Positions 55,023-62,934 of a DNA stretch of 64,000 nt are shown here, piece by piece. The position numbers and the translations under genes were made by a program. The DNA lies in assembly GCF_003342675.1 (NCBI RefSeq), contig NZ_CP031148.1:186001-250000 (forward strand), in the 5' to 3' direction. Under the pieces are notes generated by a model that made no database searches, had not been told where the DNA came from, and worked only from the letters and a program-made list of their open reading frames with translations. Every line of letters begins with the position of its first letter. Position 1 is the stretch's first letter. The stretch comes from Haloplanus rubicundus (lineage in GTDB: Archaea > Halobacteriota > Halobacteria > Halobacteriales > Haloferacaceae).

Positions 55023-56123
55023 TCAGTCCCTCAGGAAGGCATCGTCGCCGTATCGGTCGCGCAGTCGGTGCAGGTGGGCGCGTTGCTCGCCCAGTTCGGG
55101 GGGAATGTCGGCGTACACGTCCGCGAACATCGCGTCGGGGGCGGGCCGGGCGGTGTTCTCGGCGCGTTCGATGGCCTCGCTCACCTGCTCGCGGACGCTC
55201 GCCTCGACGGCGTCGATCCGGTCGTCGTCGAGGCGCCCCGTCTCGCGCAGGAAGCGTTCGAGTCGGGGGATCGGGTCGCGTTCGCGCCACGCCTCGACCT
55301 CCGCCTCGTCGCGGTAGACGGTGGGGTCGTCGGCGGTAGTGTGGGCGCCGAAGCGGTACTGCACCGCCTCGATCAGCGTCGGGCGCGGCCGGTCGCCCGG
55401 CTCGCGGGCCTTCTCGACGGCCGCGCGCATCACCGCGTAGGTCGCCAGCGGGTCCATCCCGTCGACCTGCACGCCGTCGATGCCGTAGGCGGCGGCCTTG
55501 CCCGCGAGCGTCGGACTCGCGGTCTGGCGCTCCCGCGGCACCGAGATGGCCCAGCCGTTGTTGTTGCAGACGAAGACGGCGGGGACGTCGAAGACGCCGG
55601 CCACGTTCAGCCCCTCGTGGAAGTCGCCCTCGCTGGTGGCGCCGTCGCCGAAGTAGGCACAGGCCACCGCATCGTCACCCCGGAGCTTCGACGCGAGCGC
55701 CAACCCCGTCGTGTGGGGCACCTGCGTCGCGATGGGCACCGCGGCGGGGAGGACGTTCACGTCGGCGCGCCACCCGCCCGCGCCGTGGCCCATCCAGTAG
55801 AGCAGGATGTCCGACAGCGAGAGGCCGTGGACGTGGACGGCGGCGTGTTCGCGGTAGCTGGGGGCGATCCAGTCTCGCGGCTCCAGCGCCATGGCGCTGG
55901 CCACCTGTGCCGCTTCCTGCCCGGCCAGCGGCGGGTAGGTGCCCATCCGTCCCTGTCGCTGGAGGTTGACCGCCCGCTCGTCGAAGTGGCGGGCGAGGCG
56001 CATGTGGCGATAGAGGGCGAGCAACTCGTCGTCGGAGAGGTCGGGACGGTCGCCGACGAGTTCGCCCGACACGTCGAGCACCCGGACGGGGTCGTCCGGC
56101 TCGCGGTCGAACACGTCGCTCAC
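55023..56123 (-). CDS. 2-oxoacid dehydrogenase E1 component, alpha subunit
   Basis: 366 residues. Thiamin-diphosphate-binding signature YFGDGATSEGDFHEG near 167-181 with the partner NNNGWAIS near 197, and the conserved phosphorylation-loop-type region YRFGAHTTADDPTVYRD near 270-286. Decarboxylates a 2-oxoacid and reductively acylates lipoyl-E2. First enzyme gene of the operon after lipA (61-nt gap). The archaeal complexes of this type have been linked to branched-chain acid degradation rather than to pyruvate in Thermoplasma and Haloferax. Confidence 0.94.
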   Translation of the reverse strand: MSDVFDREPDDPVRVLDVSGELVGDRPDLSDDELLALYRHMRLARHFDERAVNLQRQGRMGTYPPLAGQEAAQVASAMALEPRDWIAPSYREHAAVHVHGLSLSDILLYWMGHGAGGWRADVNVLPAAVPIATQVPHTTGLALASKLRGDDAVACAYFGDGATSEGDFHEGLNVAGVFDVPAVFVCNNNGWAISVPRERQTASPTLAGKAAAYGIDGVQVDGMDPLATYAVMRAAVEKAREPGDRPRPTLIEAVQYRFGAHTTADDPTVYRDEAEVEAWRERDPIPRLERFLRETGRLDDDRIDAVEASVREQVSEAIERAENTARPAPDAMFADVYADIPPELGEQRAHLHRLRDRYGDDAFLRD

Positions 56124-56184
56124 GGTTCGGGCCTCGCCATGGCCGGGTGCTCGCGCCGCCGCGTCTTATGCGTTCGGACCATGT

Positions 56185-57114
56185 TCACGTCGCCGCGTGG
56201 GCCTCGCGCCGGGCCTCCTCGACGCTCCGGCCGTCGCGGAGGACGGCGTCGACGAACAGTTCCCCCGCCCGGTACGACGACCGGACCATCGGCCCGCTGG
56301 CGCAGTAGAGGAAGCCGAGTTCCTCCTCGGCGACGCGGCGCCAGGTCTCGAAGGCGTCGGGGTGGACGTACTCGTACACGTCGAGGTGGGAGCGGGAGGG
56401 CTGGAGATACTGGCCGAGCGTCACCACGTCGACGCCGGCCTCGCGGCAGTCGGAGAGCGCCCGGTAGATCTCGTGGTCGTACTCGCCGAGACCGAGCATG
56501 AGGCTCGTCTTGGTGTAGACGCCCGCGGTGTCGGCGGCGCGTTCGAGCACCGAGAGGGACTGCTCGTAGCCGGCGCGGCGGTCCCGGACCGGCCACTGGA
56601 GGCGTTCGACCGTCTCGACGTTGTGTGCGAGCACGTCCGGGCCGGCGTCGACGATACGGTCCACGAGGTCGGCCTCGCCTCGGAAGTCGGGGATGAGCAC
56701 CTCCACCAGCACCCCCGGATCGCGCTCCTTGATCGCCTCGATGGTGCGGGCGAAGTGGCCCGCGCCCTGATCGGGCAGGTCGTCGCGGTCGACGCTCGTG
56801 AGGACGACGTAATCCAGTCCGATCTCCGCGACGGCGTCGGCGACGCTCGCGGGTTCGTCGGGATCGAGCGCCTCCATCCCGCCCGTCTCCACGTCACAGA
56901 AGTTGCAGCCGCGGGAGCACCGGTCGCCCATGAGCATGAAGGTGGCCGTGCCGGGACCGTTGCGACCGCTCCAGCACTCGCCCAGGTTGGGGCAGTTCGC
57001 CTCCTCGCACACGGTGTTGAGGTCGCGGTCACGGAGGGTCGCCTTGATCTCCGTGAACCGCTCACCCGACGGGGGGTGCATCCGCAGCCAGTCGGGTTTG
57101 CGTTGCCGTGCCAT
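56185..57114 (-). CDS. lipA: Lipoyl synthase
   Basis: 309 residues from ATG 57114 (MARQRKPDWL). Radical SAM enzyme inserting two sulfurs into octanoyl-lipoyl domains. Auxiliary cluster Cys36, 41, 47 (CEEANCPNLGEC), radical SAM triad C66, C70, C73 (CSRGCNFC), and the C-terminal RSSYRAGE whose Ser ligates the auxiliary cluster. Position immediately upstream of E1alpha links it to lipoylation of the E2 encoded by the same operon. No octanoyltransferase gene lies in the window. Confidence 0.96.
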   Translation of the reverse strand: MARQRKPDWLRMHPPSGERFTEIKATLRDRDLNTVCEEANCPNLGECWSGRNGPGTATFMLMGDRCSRGCNFCDVETGGMEALDPDEPASVADAVAEIGLDYVVLTSVDRDDLPDQGAGHFARTIEAIKERDPGVLVEVLIPDFRGEADLVDRIVDAGPDVLAHNVETVERLQWPVRDRRAGYEQSLSVLERAADTAGVYTKTSLMLGLGEYDHEIYRALSDCREAGVDVVTLGQYLQPSRSHLDVYEYVHPDAFETWRRVAEEELGFLYCASGPMVRSSYRAGELFVDAVLRDGRSVEEARREAHAAT

Positions 57115-57186
57115 GTCCGTCTCTTCGGTCCGCCGAGCAAAAACGTGTGGGCTCGCCACCCGCCGATTGCGGTGCATCGTCCGTTA

Positions 57187-57196
57187 CATATATATT
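57187..57196 (+). promoter_or_regulatory. TATA box of the DUF5786 gene
   Basis: CATATATATT centred about 31 nt upstream of ATG 57223, the strongest TATA match in the window. Confidence 0.55.
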
Positions 57197-57222
57197 CGGA
57201 GATGTCCAAGCCAACTCGTACC

Positions 57223-57396
57223 ATGTCAATGGGTGCCTATGACGAAGACGAGCACGAACGCCGCGCGCAGAAAACGGGGCAGGTCGACACGGAGTTCGAC
57301 GACGAGCGGTCGGAGTTCCGAGGGACCCTCTCGTACGAGTCCGGCGACTCGACGGAAGCGCTGTTGGACCAGTTCAAACAGCTACAGGGCAAGTAG
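57223..57396 (+). CDS. DUF5786 family small acidic protein
   Basis: 57 residues. MSMGAYDEDEHERR opening and the GDSTEALLDQFKQLQ ending match a conserved haloarchaeal small-protein family (DUF5786 from memory). Acidic and hydrophilic, with no membrane or zinc motif; predicted helical at the C-terminus. Preceded by a strong TATA box and short or no leader, suggesting robust expression. Diverges from lipA with a 108-nt gap and converges with the membrane protein gene 1 nt away. Function unknown. Confidence 0.85.
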   Translation: MSMGAYDEDEHERRAQKTGQVDTEFDDERSEFRGTLSYESGDSTEALLDQFKQLQGK

Positions 57397-57397
57397 C

Positions 57398-58111
57398 TCA
57401 CGACTCCGTTCTGAGCAGTAGTATCGCCGCCGTCGAGACGGCGGTCACGGCGACGACGTGGCCGACCAGCGCCCAGACGAGGAGCGCCCGGTCGAGGACG
57501 AAGGGGAGTAAGGCCAGTTCGAGCAGGCTGAATCCGACGGTGGCGGCGTCGATACGGCGACACCGGCGGGCCGTCTCGGAGGTGACGCGGTAGCGGAGCG
57601 ACCGCCACAGCGACACCAGCGCCGTCCACCACGAGGTGCCGATCCGGTAACAGAGGTCCCACAGGATCAACAGCGTGACGAACGTCACGGGGGCGGGGGA
57701 TCGCCCGCCGACGAGCGTCTCGAACGGCGTCGGTCCCGCCCCGGTGAGGAGATAGGTCACGACCGCGACGAACCCGAGGACACCGAATAGCGTCTCGACG
57801 CCGGTGCCGAAGAGGAGGCGACGGTGGGCGTCGGGGAGGGCGAGTTCGCGCGTCGCGGCGCCGATGTAGAGCATGGCGACGCTCCCCGCGGCGGCGACGG
57901 CGACGGCGACGGTGCCCGCGACGAGGGCGGAGGATGGCAGGCCGTAGCCGACGGTGAGACCGACGACCAGCGTCTCGAAGAGGAGAAACTGGATGCCGAT
58001 GGCCTGCCGAGCCGAGAGGTCGAGGCCCGGAATCCCGCCCACGAGGCTCTCGTACACCCAGGTGTCGCCGAAGGTGGGGTCGCCGTCGACGGCGGTGCGG
58101 GTCCCGATCAC
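57398..58111 (-). CDS. Haloarchaeal multi-pass membrane protein, unknown function
   Basis: 237 residues from GTG 58111 (VIGTRTAVDGD), overlapping the NAD-epimerase stop by 4 nt (GTGA). About six hydrophobic helices; the segment VTFVTLLILWDLCYRIGTSWWTALVSLWRSL near the middle is distinctive. A frame continuation upstream of 58111 is Arg/Gly-rich and not credible. Coupled to an NmrA-like oxidoreductase, possibly acting on a membrane lipid or quinone, but this is speculative. No family recognised with confidence. Confidence 0.7.
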   Translation of the reverse strand: MIGTRTAVDGDPTFGDTWVYESLVGGIPGLDLSARQAIGIQFLLFETLVVGLTVGYGLPSSALVAGTVAVAVAAAGSVAMLYIGAATRELALPDAHRRLLFGTGVETLFGVLGFVAVVTYLLTGAGPTPFETLVGGRSPAPVTFVTLLILWDLCYRIGTSWWTALVSLWRSLRYRVTSETARRCRRIDAATVGFSLLELALLPFVLDRALLVWALVGHVVAVTAVSTAAILLLRTES

Positions 58112-59007
58112 GCCGCGGCCTCCGCGGACCGCTCGGTTATCGCCCGCCGAACCGCCTCGTCGAACGGGGTCGGATCGACCGGCACGAGCCGGGAGAGTCG
58201 GTCGTCGTTGACGACGACGGGGTTTTTCAGCCCCTCGATCAGGGGGCGGGCGACGCTCCAGGGCACGTCGGTCATCAGCCCGACCCAGTACGCGGAGAGC
58301 CGCGGCGTCAGCACCGGGACGGCGAGGATGATCGGCTCGTGACCCAGGTGTCGGCCCGTCCGCCGGAGCATCTCGGCGTAGGTCAACACCTCCGGCCCGC
58401 CGATTTCGTACGTCTCGCCCGCCGTCTCGGGAACGTCGAGGACGCCGACGAGATACGCGAGCAGATCGGTGACGGCGATGGGTTGACAGGGCGTCCGCAC
58501 CCACCGCGGCGTCACCATCACCGGCAGGCGGGAGGCGAGCTGGACGACCATCTCGAAGCCCGCGCTCCGGGGGCCGACGACGATGGCCGCCCGGAGCGTC
58601 GTGAGGTCGTACGTCCCCGTCGCGAGGACGTGTTCGACCTCTCGACGGGACTGGAGATGCGAGGAGAGCCGGTCCCGCTCCTCGCCGAGGCCACCGAGAT
58701 AGATCACCCGCCCCACTCCCGCGGCGCTCGCGGCGTCGGCGAAGTTTCGCGCGGCCCGGCGATCCCGGGCCTCGAAGTCGTCGCGGGCCGTCATCGAGTG
58801 GACGAGGTAGTACGCCGCCTCGACGTCGAGGGCATCCTCGAACGAGTCCGGATCGAGCAGGTCGCCGACGACGACGCGGACGCCGGGCGGCGGGTCGTAG
58901 CGCCCGGCGTCGCGGACGAGGGCGGTCACCTCGTGACCCGCGTCGACGAGGGCGGGGACGAGGCGACGCCCGACGAAGCCCGTGGCGCCGGTGACGAGTA
59001 CGCGCAT
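58108..59007 (-). CDS. NmrA/complex-I-NDUFA9-like NAD(P)-binding protein
   Basis: 299 residues. N-terminal Rossmann fold with VTGATGFVGRRLVPALVDAG at 5-24, VVGDLLDPDSFEDAL near 47, YYLVHSM near 66, and a substrate-loop segment RVIYLGGLGEERDRLSSHLQSRREVE near 100-125 that replaces the classical YxxxK. This is the extended atypical SDR group that includes NDUFA9-like proteins. Its substrate is unknown. It is the first gene of a two-gene unit with the membrane protein. Confidence 0.88.
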   Translation of the reverse strand: MRVLVTGATGFVGRRLVPALVDAGHEVTALVRDAGRYDPPPGVRVVVGDLLDPDSFEDALDVEAAYYLVHSMTARDDFEARDRRAARNFADAASAAGVGRVIYLGGLGEERDRLSSHLQSRREVEHVLATGTYDLTTLRAAIVVGPRSAGFEMVVQLASRLPVMVTPRWVRTPCQPIAVTDLLAYLVGVLDVPETAGETYEIGGPEVLTYAEMLRRTGRHLGHEPIILAVPVLTPRLSAYWVGLMTDVPWSVARPLIEGLKNPVVVNDDRLSRLVPVDPTPFDEAVRRAITERSAEAAA

Positions 59008-59248
59008 ACCGACCGATGGGGGCGGCGCGACGTTAACGCTCGCGGTCGGCGTTCAGGATCGGCCTGCGCGGTCGGGCGCGGGGAGGCTCAGGCTTCAGGG
59101 ACGACCTGAGCCGACTCCGCCGGTCGGCTAGTATCCGATTACCTATGACCCCGGGGGGTGTAGATGTCGGCGTGTATCCGATTCCGTTCCCGCGACAGGT
59201 CGCCCTCCCTCCGGTCGGACGGTGGTTCGACGCCACCGGTGACGCCGC

Positions 59249-60100
59249 GTGAGCGGTGCGTCCGACGAGGAGTCCTCGCGTCGCCGTCTGCTCGCCCTCC
59301 TCGCCGCGGCCCTCCTCGCGCTACTCGGCGCGGGGACCGGATTCTTCGGGGGCGACGACGGGGACGACGAGGACGGTGTCGACCTCTCCGTCGACTACGA
59401 CGTGACGCCTGACGAACCGGTCCCGACCCCCACGCCGACACCGACGCCGACGCCCACACCCGGTGGCGGCGAGAGCGGCGCCGACGGCGCGACGGACCCG
59501 TCGGAACGGCCGGACGGCACGACGGGGACCGACGCGGACGACTCGACGTCCGGCACTCTGCCCCGGCGCGACGACCCCGACGACGAGTCGGACAACCCGA
59601 ACGACAACCCCCGATCACCGACGGGGACGCCGGGCGGCGAACTGGTCGCCACGTCGACCCCACCGATGTCGGTCTCCGACGTCGAACCCGGCGACGGCGG
59701 CACAGTCGACCTCTCGCTCACGCTGTCGGGGTCGCCGGCGCAGCTCTGGATCCGGGGCGTCGTGACGGCCGTCGACGAGGGCGGCACGACCGAGGCCGAA
59801 CGGAGCGCGGGCGACGCCGGCGGGACGGGTGAACTGCAGGAGTACGTGCGGGTCCAACTGTGGTACGACGCCGACGGCGACGGCGCCGTCAGCGGCGGCG
59901 AACGGGTGGTCTACGAGGGGACGCTCGCGGAACTCGACGCCCGTGACGGATGGGTCGCCCTGACGGGGACGTGCGTGGCACCGGGGACGCACACGGCCCG
60001 GTTCCGGTGGGACCTCCCGTCGGACGCCCCGAACGTCGTCCAGACGGACGGGGTGTCGTTCTCGCTCGGCGTCGCCGCGGACACGAGCGGGTGTGCGTGA
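59249..60100 (+). CDS. Secreted protein with PT-repeat linker and TasA/SipW-like domain
   Basis: 283 residues from GTG 59249. N-terminal signal RRRLLALLAAALLALLGAG followed by FFGGDDGDDED. Linker of Pro-Thr dipeptides near 58-70, then an acidic low-complexity part to about 130. The C-terminal domain (VDLSLTLSGSPAQLWIRGVV to LGVAADTSGC) has WYDADGDGAVSGGE, a calcium-loop-like segment, and the DLPSDAPNVVQTDGVSF pattern seen in haloarchaeal SipW-dependent/TasA-like surface proteins. It lacks a transmembrane anchor at the C-terminus. Isolated gene after a 241-nt gap with no other feature. Confidence 0.7.
   Translation: MSGASDEESSRRRLLALLAAALLALLGAGTGFFGGDDGDDEDGVDLSVDYDVTPDEPVPTPTPTPTPTPTPGGGESGADGATDPSERPDGTTGTDADDSTSGTLPRRDDPDDESDNPNDNPRSPTGTPGGELVATSTPPMSVSDVEPGDGGTVDLSLTLSGSPAQLWIRGVVTAVDEGGTTEAERSAGDAGGTGELQEYVRVQLWYDADGDGAVSGGERVVYEGTLAELDARDGWVALTGTCVAPGTHTARFRWDLPSDAPNVVQTDGVSFSLGVAADTSGCA
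59420..59461 (+). repeat. Hexamer microsatellite coding for PT repeats
   Basis: Imperfect tandem of CCGACG/CCCACG-type hexamers encoding consecutive Pro-Thr pairs in the surface-protein linker; prone to slippage. Confidence 0.7.
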
Positions 60101-60138
60101 CGGTAGGTCTTTGCCGCTCGGCCCGTTCGGTCCGACCG

Positions 60139-60348
60139 ATGAGTTCCGATCCCTGTGACGGCTGTGGCGAGGAAGTGCCCGTCGCGGGCGGCGCCGGCGA
60201 CTTCTGGACGTTCGAGGCCGAGGCGACGGGCGGCATGACGCTCGAACTCGCCGACGGCAGCGAACACTTCCTCTGTTTCGACTGCATCGAGCGCCTGCCC
60301 GACGACCGCGAGGTGACGGCGGCGGACGTGGCGGCGCTGTCCGAGTAG
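60139..60348 (+). CDS. Small zinc-ribbon-like protein
   Basis: 69 residues. Two CxxC pairs, CDGC near residues 6-9 and CFDC near 46-49, can bind one zinc. Between them lies an aromatic/beta segment (GGAGDFWTFEAEATGGMTLELADGS). This is a conserved haloarchaeal small protein type (DUF7561 as I recall). It follows the secreted protein on the same strand after 38 nt. Nucleic-acid binding or protein interaction possible; no direct evidence. Confidence 0.75.
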   Translation: MSSDPCDGCGEEVPVAGGAGDFWTFEAEATGGMTLELADGSEHFLCFDCIERLPDDREVTAADVAALSE

Positions 60349-60419
60349 TCGGGGGTGTATATCAACACGCCGATAGTTCAACACGAGCGACCTTGTGGGT
60401 CCCGACCGACCGGGACGGT

Positions 60420-60803
60420 ATGACCGACGAATTCGGCGTCGTCAGGCTGGAGGCGATGGACGAGGAGCCGCTTCCGGAGTCCGGAATTTGCCACCGGAAA
60501 CTCACCGAGGCGCTGGGCTGTATCGAGATGCGAGTGAACGCGGTGACCCTCGATCCCGGGGAGGCGACGGCACCCCACGCCCACGAGCGCCAGGAGGAGG
60601 TGTACGTCGCGCTCGACGGAGGCCACGTTCGCATCGAGGGGACCCTGCACGAGGTGCCGGCGGGCGGCGTCGTCCGGGTCGGCCCGGACGCCGTGCGGAG
60701 CGTCCGGAACGACGGCGACGAGGCGCGAACGTGGCTCATGTTCGGAGCCCCGCCGCACGGAACGGTCGACGACTTCGGGGAGTACCGGATGCCGGAGGAG
60801 TGA
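60420..60803 (+). CDS. Cupin-domain protein
   Basis: 127 residues from ATG 60420 (MTDEFGVVRL). Single cupin barrel with metal motif 1 PHAHERQEEVYVALDGG near 61-77 and motif 2 around PAGGVVRVGPDAVRSV near 90-105; motif 2 lacks the usual second His (PDAVRS), so the metal site may be incomplete. Small cupins of this type may be isomerases, dioxygenases or binding proteins. Stand-alone; upstream ATG at 60393 is the alternative start. Confidence 0.8.
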   Translation: MTDEFGVVRLEAMDEEPLPESGICHRKLTEALGCIEMRVNAVTLDPGEATAPHAHERQEEVYVALDGGHVRIEGTLHEVPAGGVVRVGPDAVRSVRNDGDEARTWLMFGAPPHGTVDDFGEYRMPEE

Positions 60804-60867
60804 CCGCCGATACCGTGGGGACGGGGGCGTCCGACAGAATTACTTGCGACCACAGGCAGGGTCCACC

Positions 60868-62673
60868 GTGGACCCCGACCGCATTCCGCCCTCGTTCCCG
60901 GCTCCGTCGTTTCGCGGCAACCAGCGCGAGGCCCTGCGCGCCATCCGCGACGCCTTCGCCGCGGGCAACGACGCCGTCCTCGTGCGGGCGCCGACGGGGA
61001 GCGGGAAATCCCTCCTCGCGCGCGCCATCGCCGGCGCGGCGCGGACGCCCGAGGAGGCGGCACCCGCGGAGGCGACAGGTGCCTACTACACCACGCCGCA
61101 GGTGTCCCAACTCGACGACGTGGCCGAAGACGACCTGCTCTCGGATCTGAACGTGATCCGGGGGAAGGGAAACTACACCTGCATCCTGCCGGACGAGACG
61201 ACGACGCCGGTGGACCGCGCGCCCTGTGCCCGGCAGTCGGGCTACGACTGCTCGATCCAGCACCGCTGTCCGTACTACGCCGACCGCGCCATCGCCTCCA
61301 ATCGCGCCATCGCGGCGATGACGCTCGCCTACTTCATGCAGACCGCCGGCTCGGAGGTGTTCGGCAAGCGGGACGTGGTGGTGATCGACGAGGCCCACGG
61401 CCTCTCGGAGTGGGCGGAGATGTACGCCACGGTCGACCTGCGCCCCCGAACCGTCCCCGTCTGGGACGACGTGGGCGTCCCGGACGTGACCGAGGCGGAC
61501 GACCCGCTGGAGCGAACGGCGCGCTTCGCGGAGACGCTGGCCGGGGTCTGTGAACGCGTGGCCGAGGACCTCGTCGCCAGCGACGAGTTGACGCCGGGGG
61601 AGGCCGCCCGCCGGGACCGACTTCAGGACCTCCGCTCCGACCTCGACTGGTTCGTCTCGGACTACCGCGACCCGACGAGCACGACGACGTGGGTCGTTGA
61701 CCAACCCGACGGCGAGGGGACGCCGATCACGATCAAACCGCTCGACCCCGGCCGCTACCTCCACCACACCGTCTGGGACCGGGGGAACAAGTTCGCCCTC
61801 CTCTCCGCGACGATTCTGGACAAGGCGGCGTTCTGTCGCGGCGTCGGTCTCGACCCCTCGAACGTGGCCCTCGTCGACGTGCCCCACACGTTCCCGCTGG
61901 AACACCGCCCGCTCTACGACGTGACACAGGGGAAGATGACCTACGAGCACCGGGACGAGACGCTGCCGAACGTGGCGCGCCTGCTCGTCCGCCTGATGGC
62001 GCGCCACCCCGAGGAGAAGGGAATCGTCCACTGTCACTCCTACGCGATCCAGGAACGACTGACCGACCGCCTCGACGACTTCGGCGTCGGGGCGCGCGTC
62101 CGGTCACACGACCGCGAGAACCGCGACGCGGCGCTGGAGGAGTGGAAGACGACCGACGACCCCGACGTGTTCTGCTCGGTGAAGATGGAGGAGGCGCTGG
62201 ACCTCCGGGGGGATCTGGCGCGCTGGCAGGTGTGCTGTAAGGCGCCGTATCTCAACACGAACGACTCGCGGGTGGCGCGACGGCTGGCGGAGGGGCAGTG
62301 GGCGTGGTACTACCGGGTCGCGCTCCGGACGGTGATCCAGGCGGCCGGCCGGGTCGTCCGCGCCCCCGACGACCACGGCGCGACCTACCTCGCGGATTCG
62401 AGCCTGCTGGACCTGTTCGACCGCGCCCGGGGCGACATGCCCGACTGGTTCGCCGACGCCGTGGACGGGATGAGCCGGCCGGCGCTCCCGGAATTCGACC
62501 CCGCGGCGGCGCTCGCCGGGACGGCGGCGACGCCCGGCGCGACCGGCGGCGGCTCCGAACCCTCGGGTCGGAACCGGTCTCGGTCGTCGAGGCGGCGGAC
62601 CGACGGCTCGGACGATGGCGCCGACGACGCGGGGAACACGGATCACCCCCTCTCCGACGTGTGGGGGGAGTGA
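60868..62673 (+). CDS. XPD/DinG-like Fe-S DNA helicase
   Basis: 601 residues from GTG 60868. Superfamily 2 helicase: Walker A APTGSGKS with K47, Fe-S cysteines C105, C120, C128, C134 as in XPD, DEAH box VVIDEAHGLSEW near 172-183, motif III-like LLSATIL near 315, and C-terminal VIQAAGRVVRAPDD (motif VI) near 494-507. Unwinds DNA 5'-3' in related proteins. The last 70 residues are Ser/Arg/Asp-rich and unstructured. Haloarchaea carry several paralogues, so this need not be the repair XPD itself. Confidence 0.92.
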   Translation: MDPDRIPPSFPAPSFRGNQREALRAIRDAFAAGNDAVLVRAPTGSGKSLLARAIAGAARTPEEAAPAEATGAYYTTPQVSQLDDVAEDDLLSDLNVIRGKGNYTCILPDETTTPVDRAPCARQSGYDCSIQHRCPYYADRAIASNRAIAAMTLAYFMQTAGSEVFGKRDVVVIDEAHGLSEWAEMYATVDLRPRTVPVWDDVGVPDVTEADDPLERTARFAETLAGVCERVAEDLVASDELTPGEAARRDRLQDLRSDLDWFVSDYRDPTSTTTWVVDQPDGEGTPITIKPLDPGRYLHHTVWDRGNKFALLSATILDKAAFCRGVGLDPSNVALVDVPHTFPLEHRPLYDVTQGKMTYEHRDETLPNVARLLVRLMARHPEEKGIVHCHSYAIQERLTDRLDDFGVGARVRSHDRENRDAALEEWKTTDDPDVFCSVKMEEALDLRGDLARWQVCCKAPYLNTNDSRVARRLAEGQWAWYYRVALRTVIQAAGRVVRAPDDHGATYLADSSLLDLFDRARGDMPDWFADAVDGMSRPALPEFDPAAALAGTAATPGATGGGSEPSGRNRSRSSRRRTDGSDDGADDAGNTDHPLSDVWGE

Positions 62674-62799
62674 GACGCGATACCACCCCACACAATAATA
62701 TAACGTATGGTCTGTTATTCTTCTTTCTACTGCTGTTATACTGCTGTTTCCCGTAGAAAGATTTAGGTTGTAGCATCATATTGGACTGAGTGTAGACGA

Positions 62800-62934
62800 A
62801 TGAGCAACAAATCGTTCGAGTCGTCGGTCGTCCTGTATCGTAGCGGCACACTCACGCTCTCGCAGGCGGCGCGACACGCCGGCTGTTCCGACGCGGAGAT
62901 GGCGGCAGCGGTGGGGACGACGCGGGGCGATTAG
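62800..62934 (+). CDS. 44-residue haloarchaeal protein (DUF7317-like)
   Basis: MSNKSFESSVVLYRSGTLTL start, followed by SQAARHAGCSDAEMAAAV, an HTH-like helix pair. It is close to haloarchaeal small proteins in which the N-terminal helix continues into a longer tail; here the protein ends TTRGD, so it may be a shortened version. An AT-rich 120-nt upstream region (62674-62799) contains plausible promoter sequence. Its stop overlaps the nmd3 stop tail-to-tail (TTAG at 62931-62934). Confidence 0.6.
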   Translation: MSNKSFESSVVLYRSGTLTLSQAARHAGCSDAEMAAAVGTTRGD

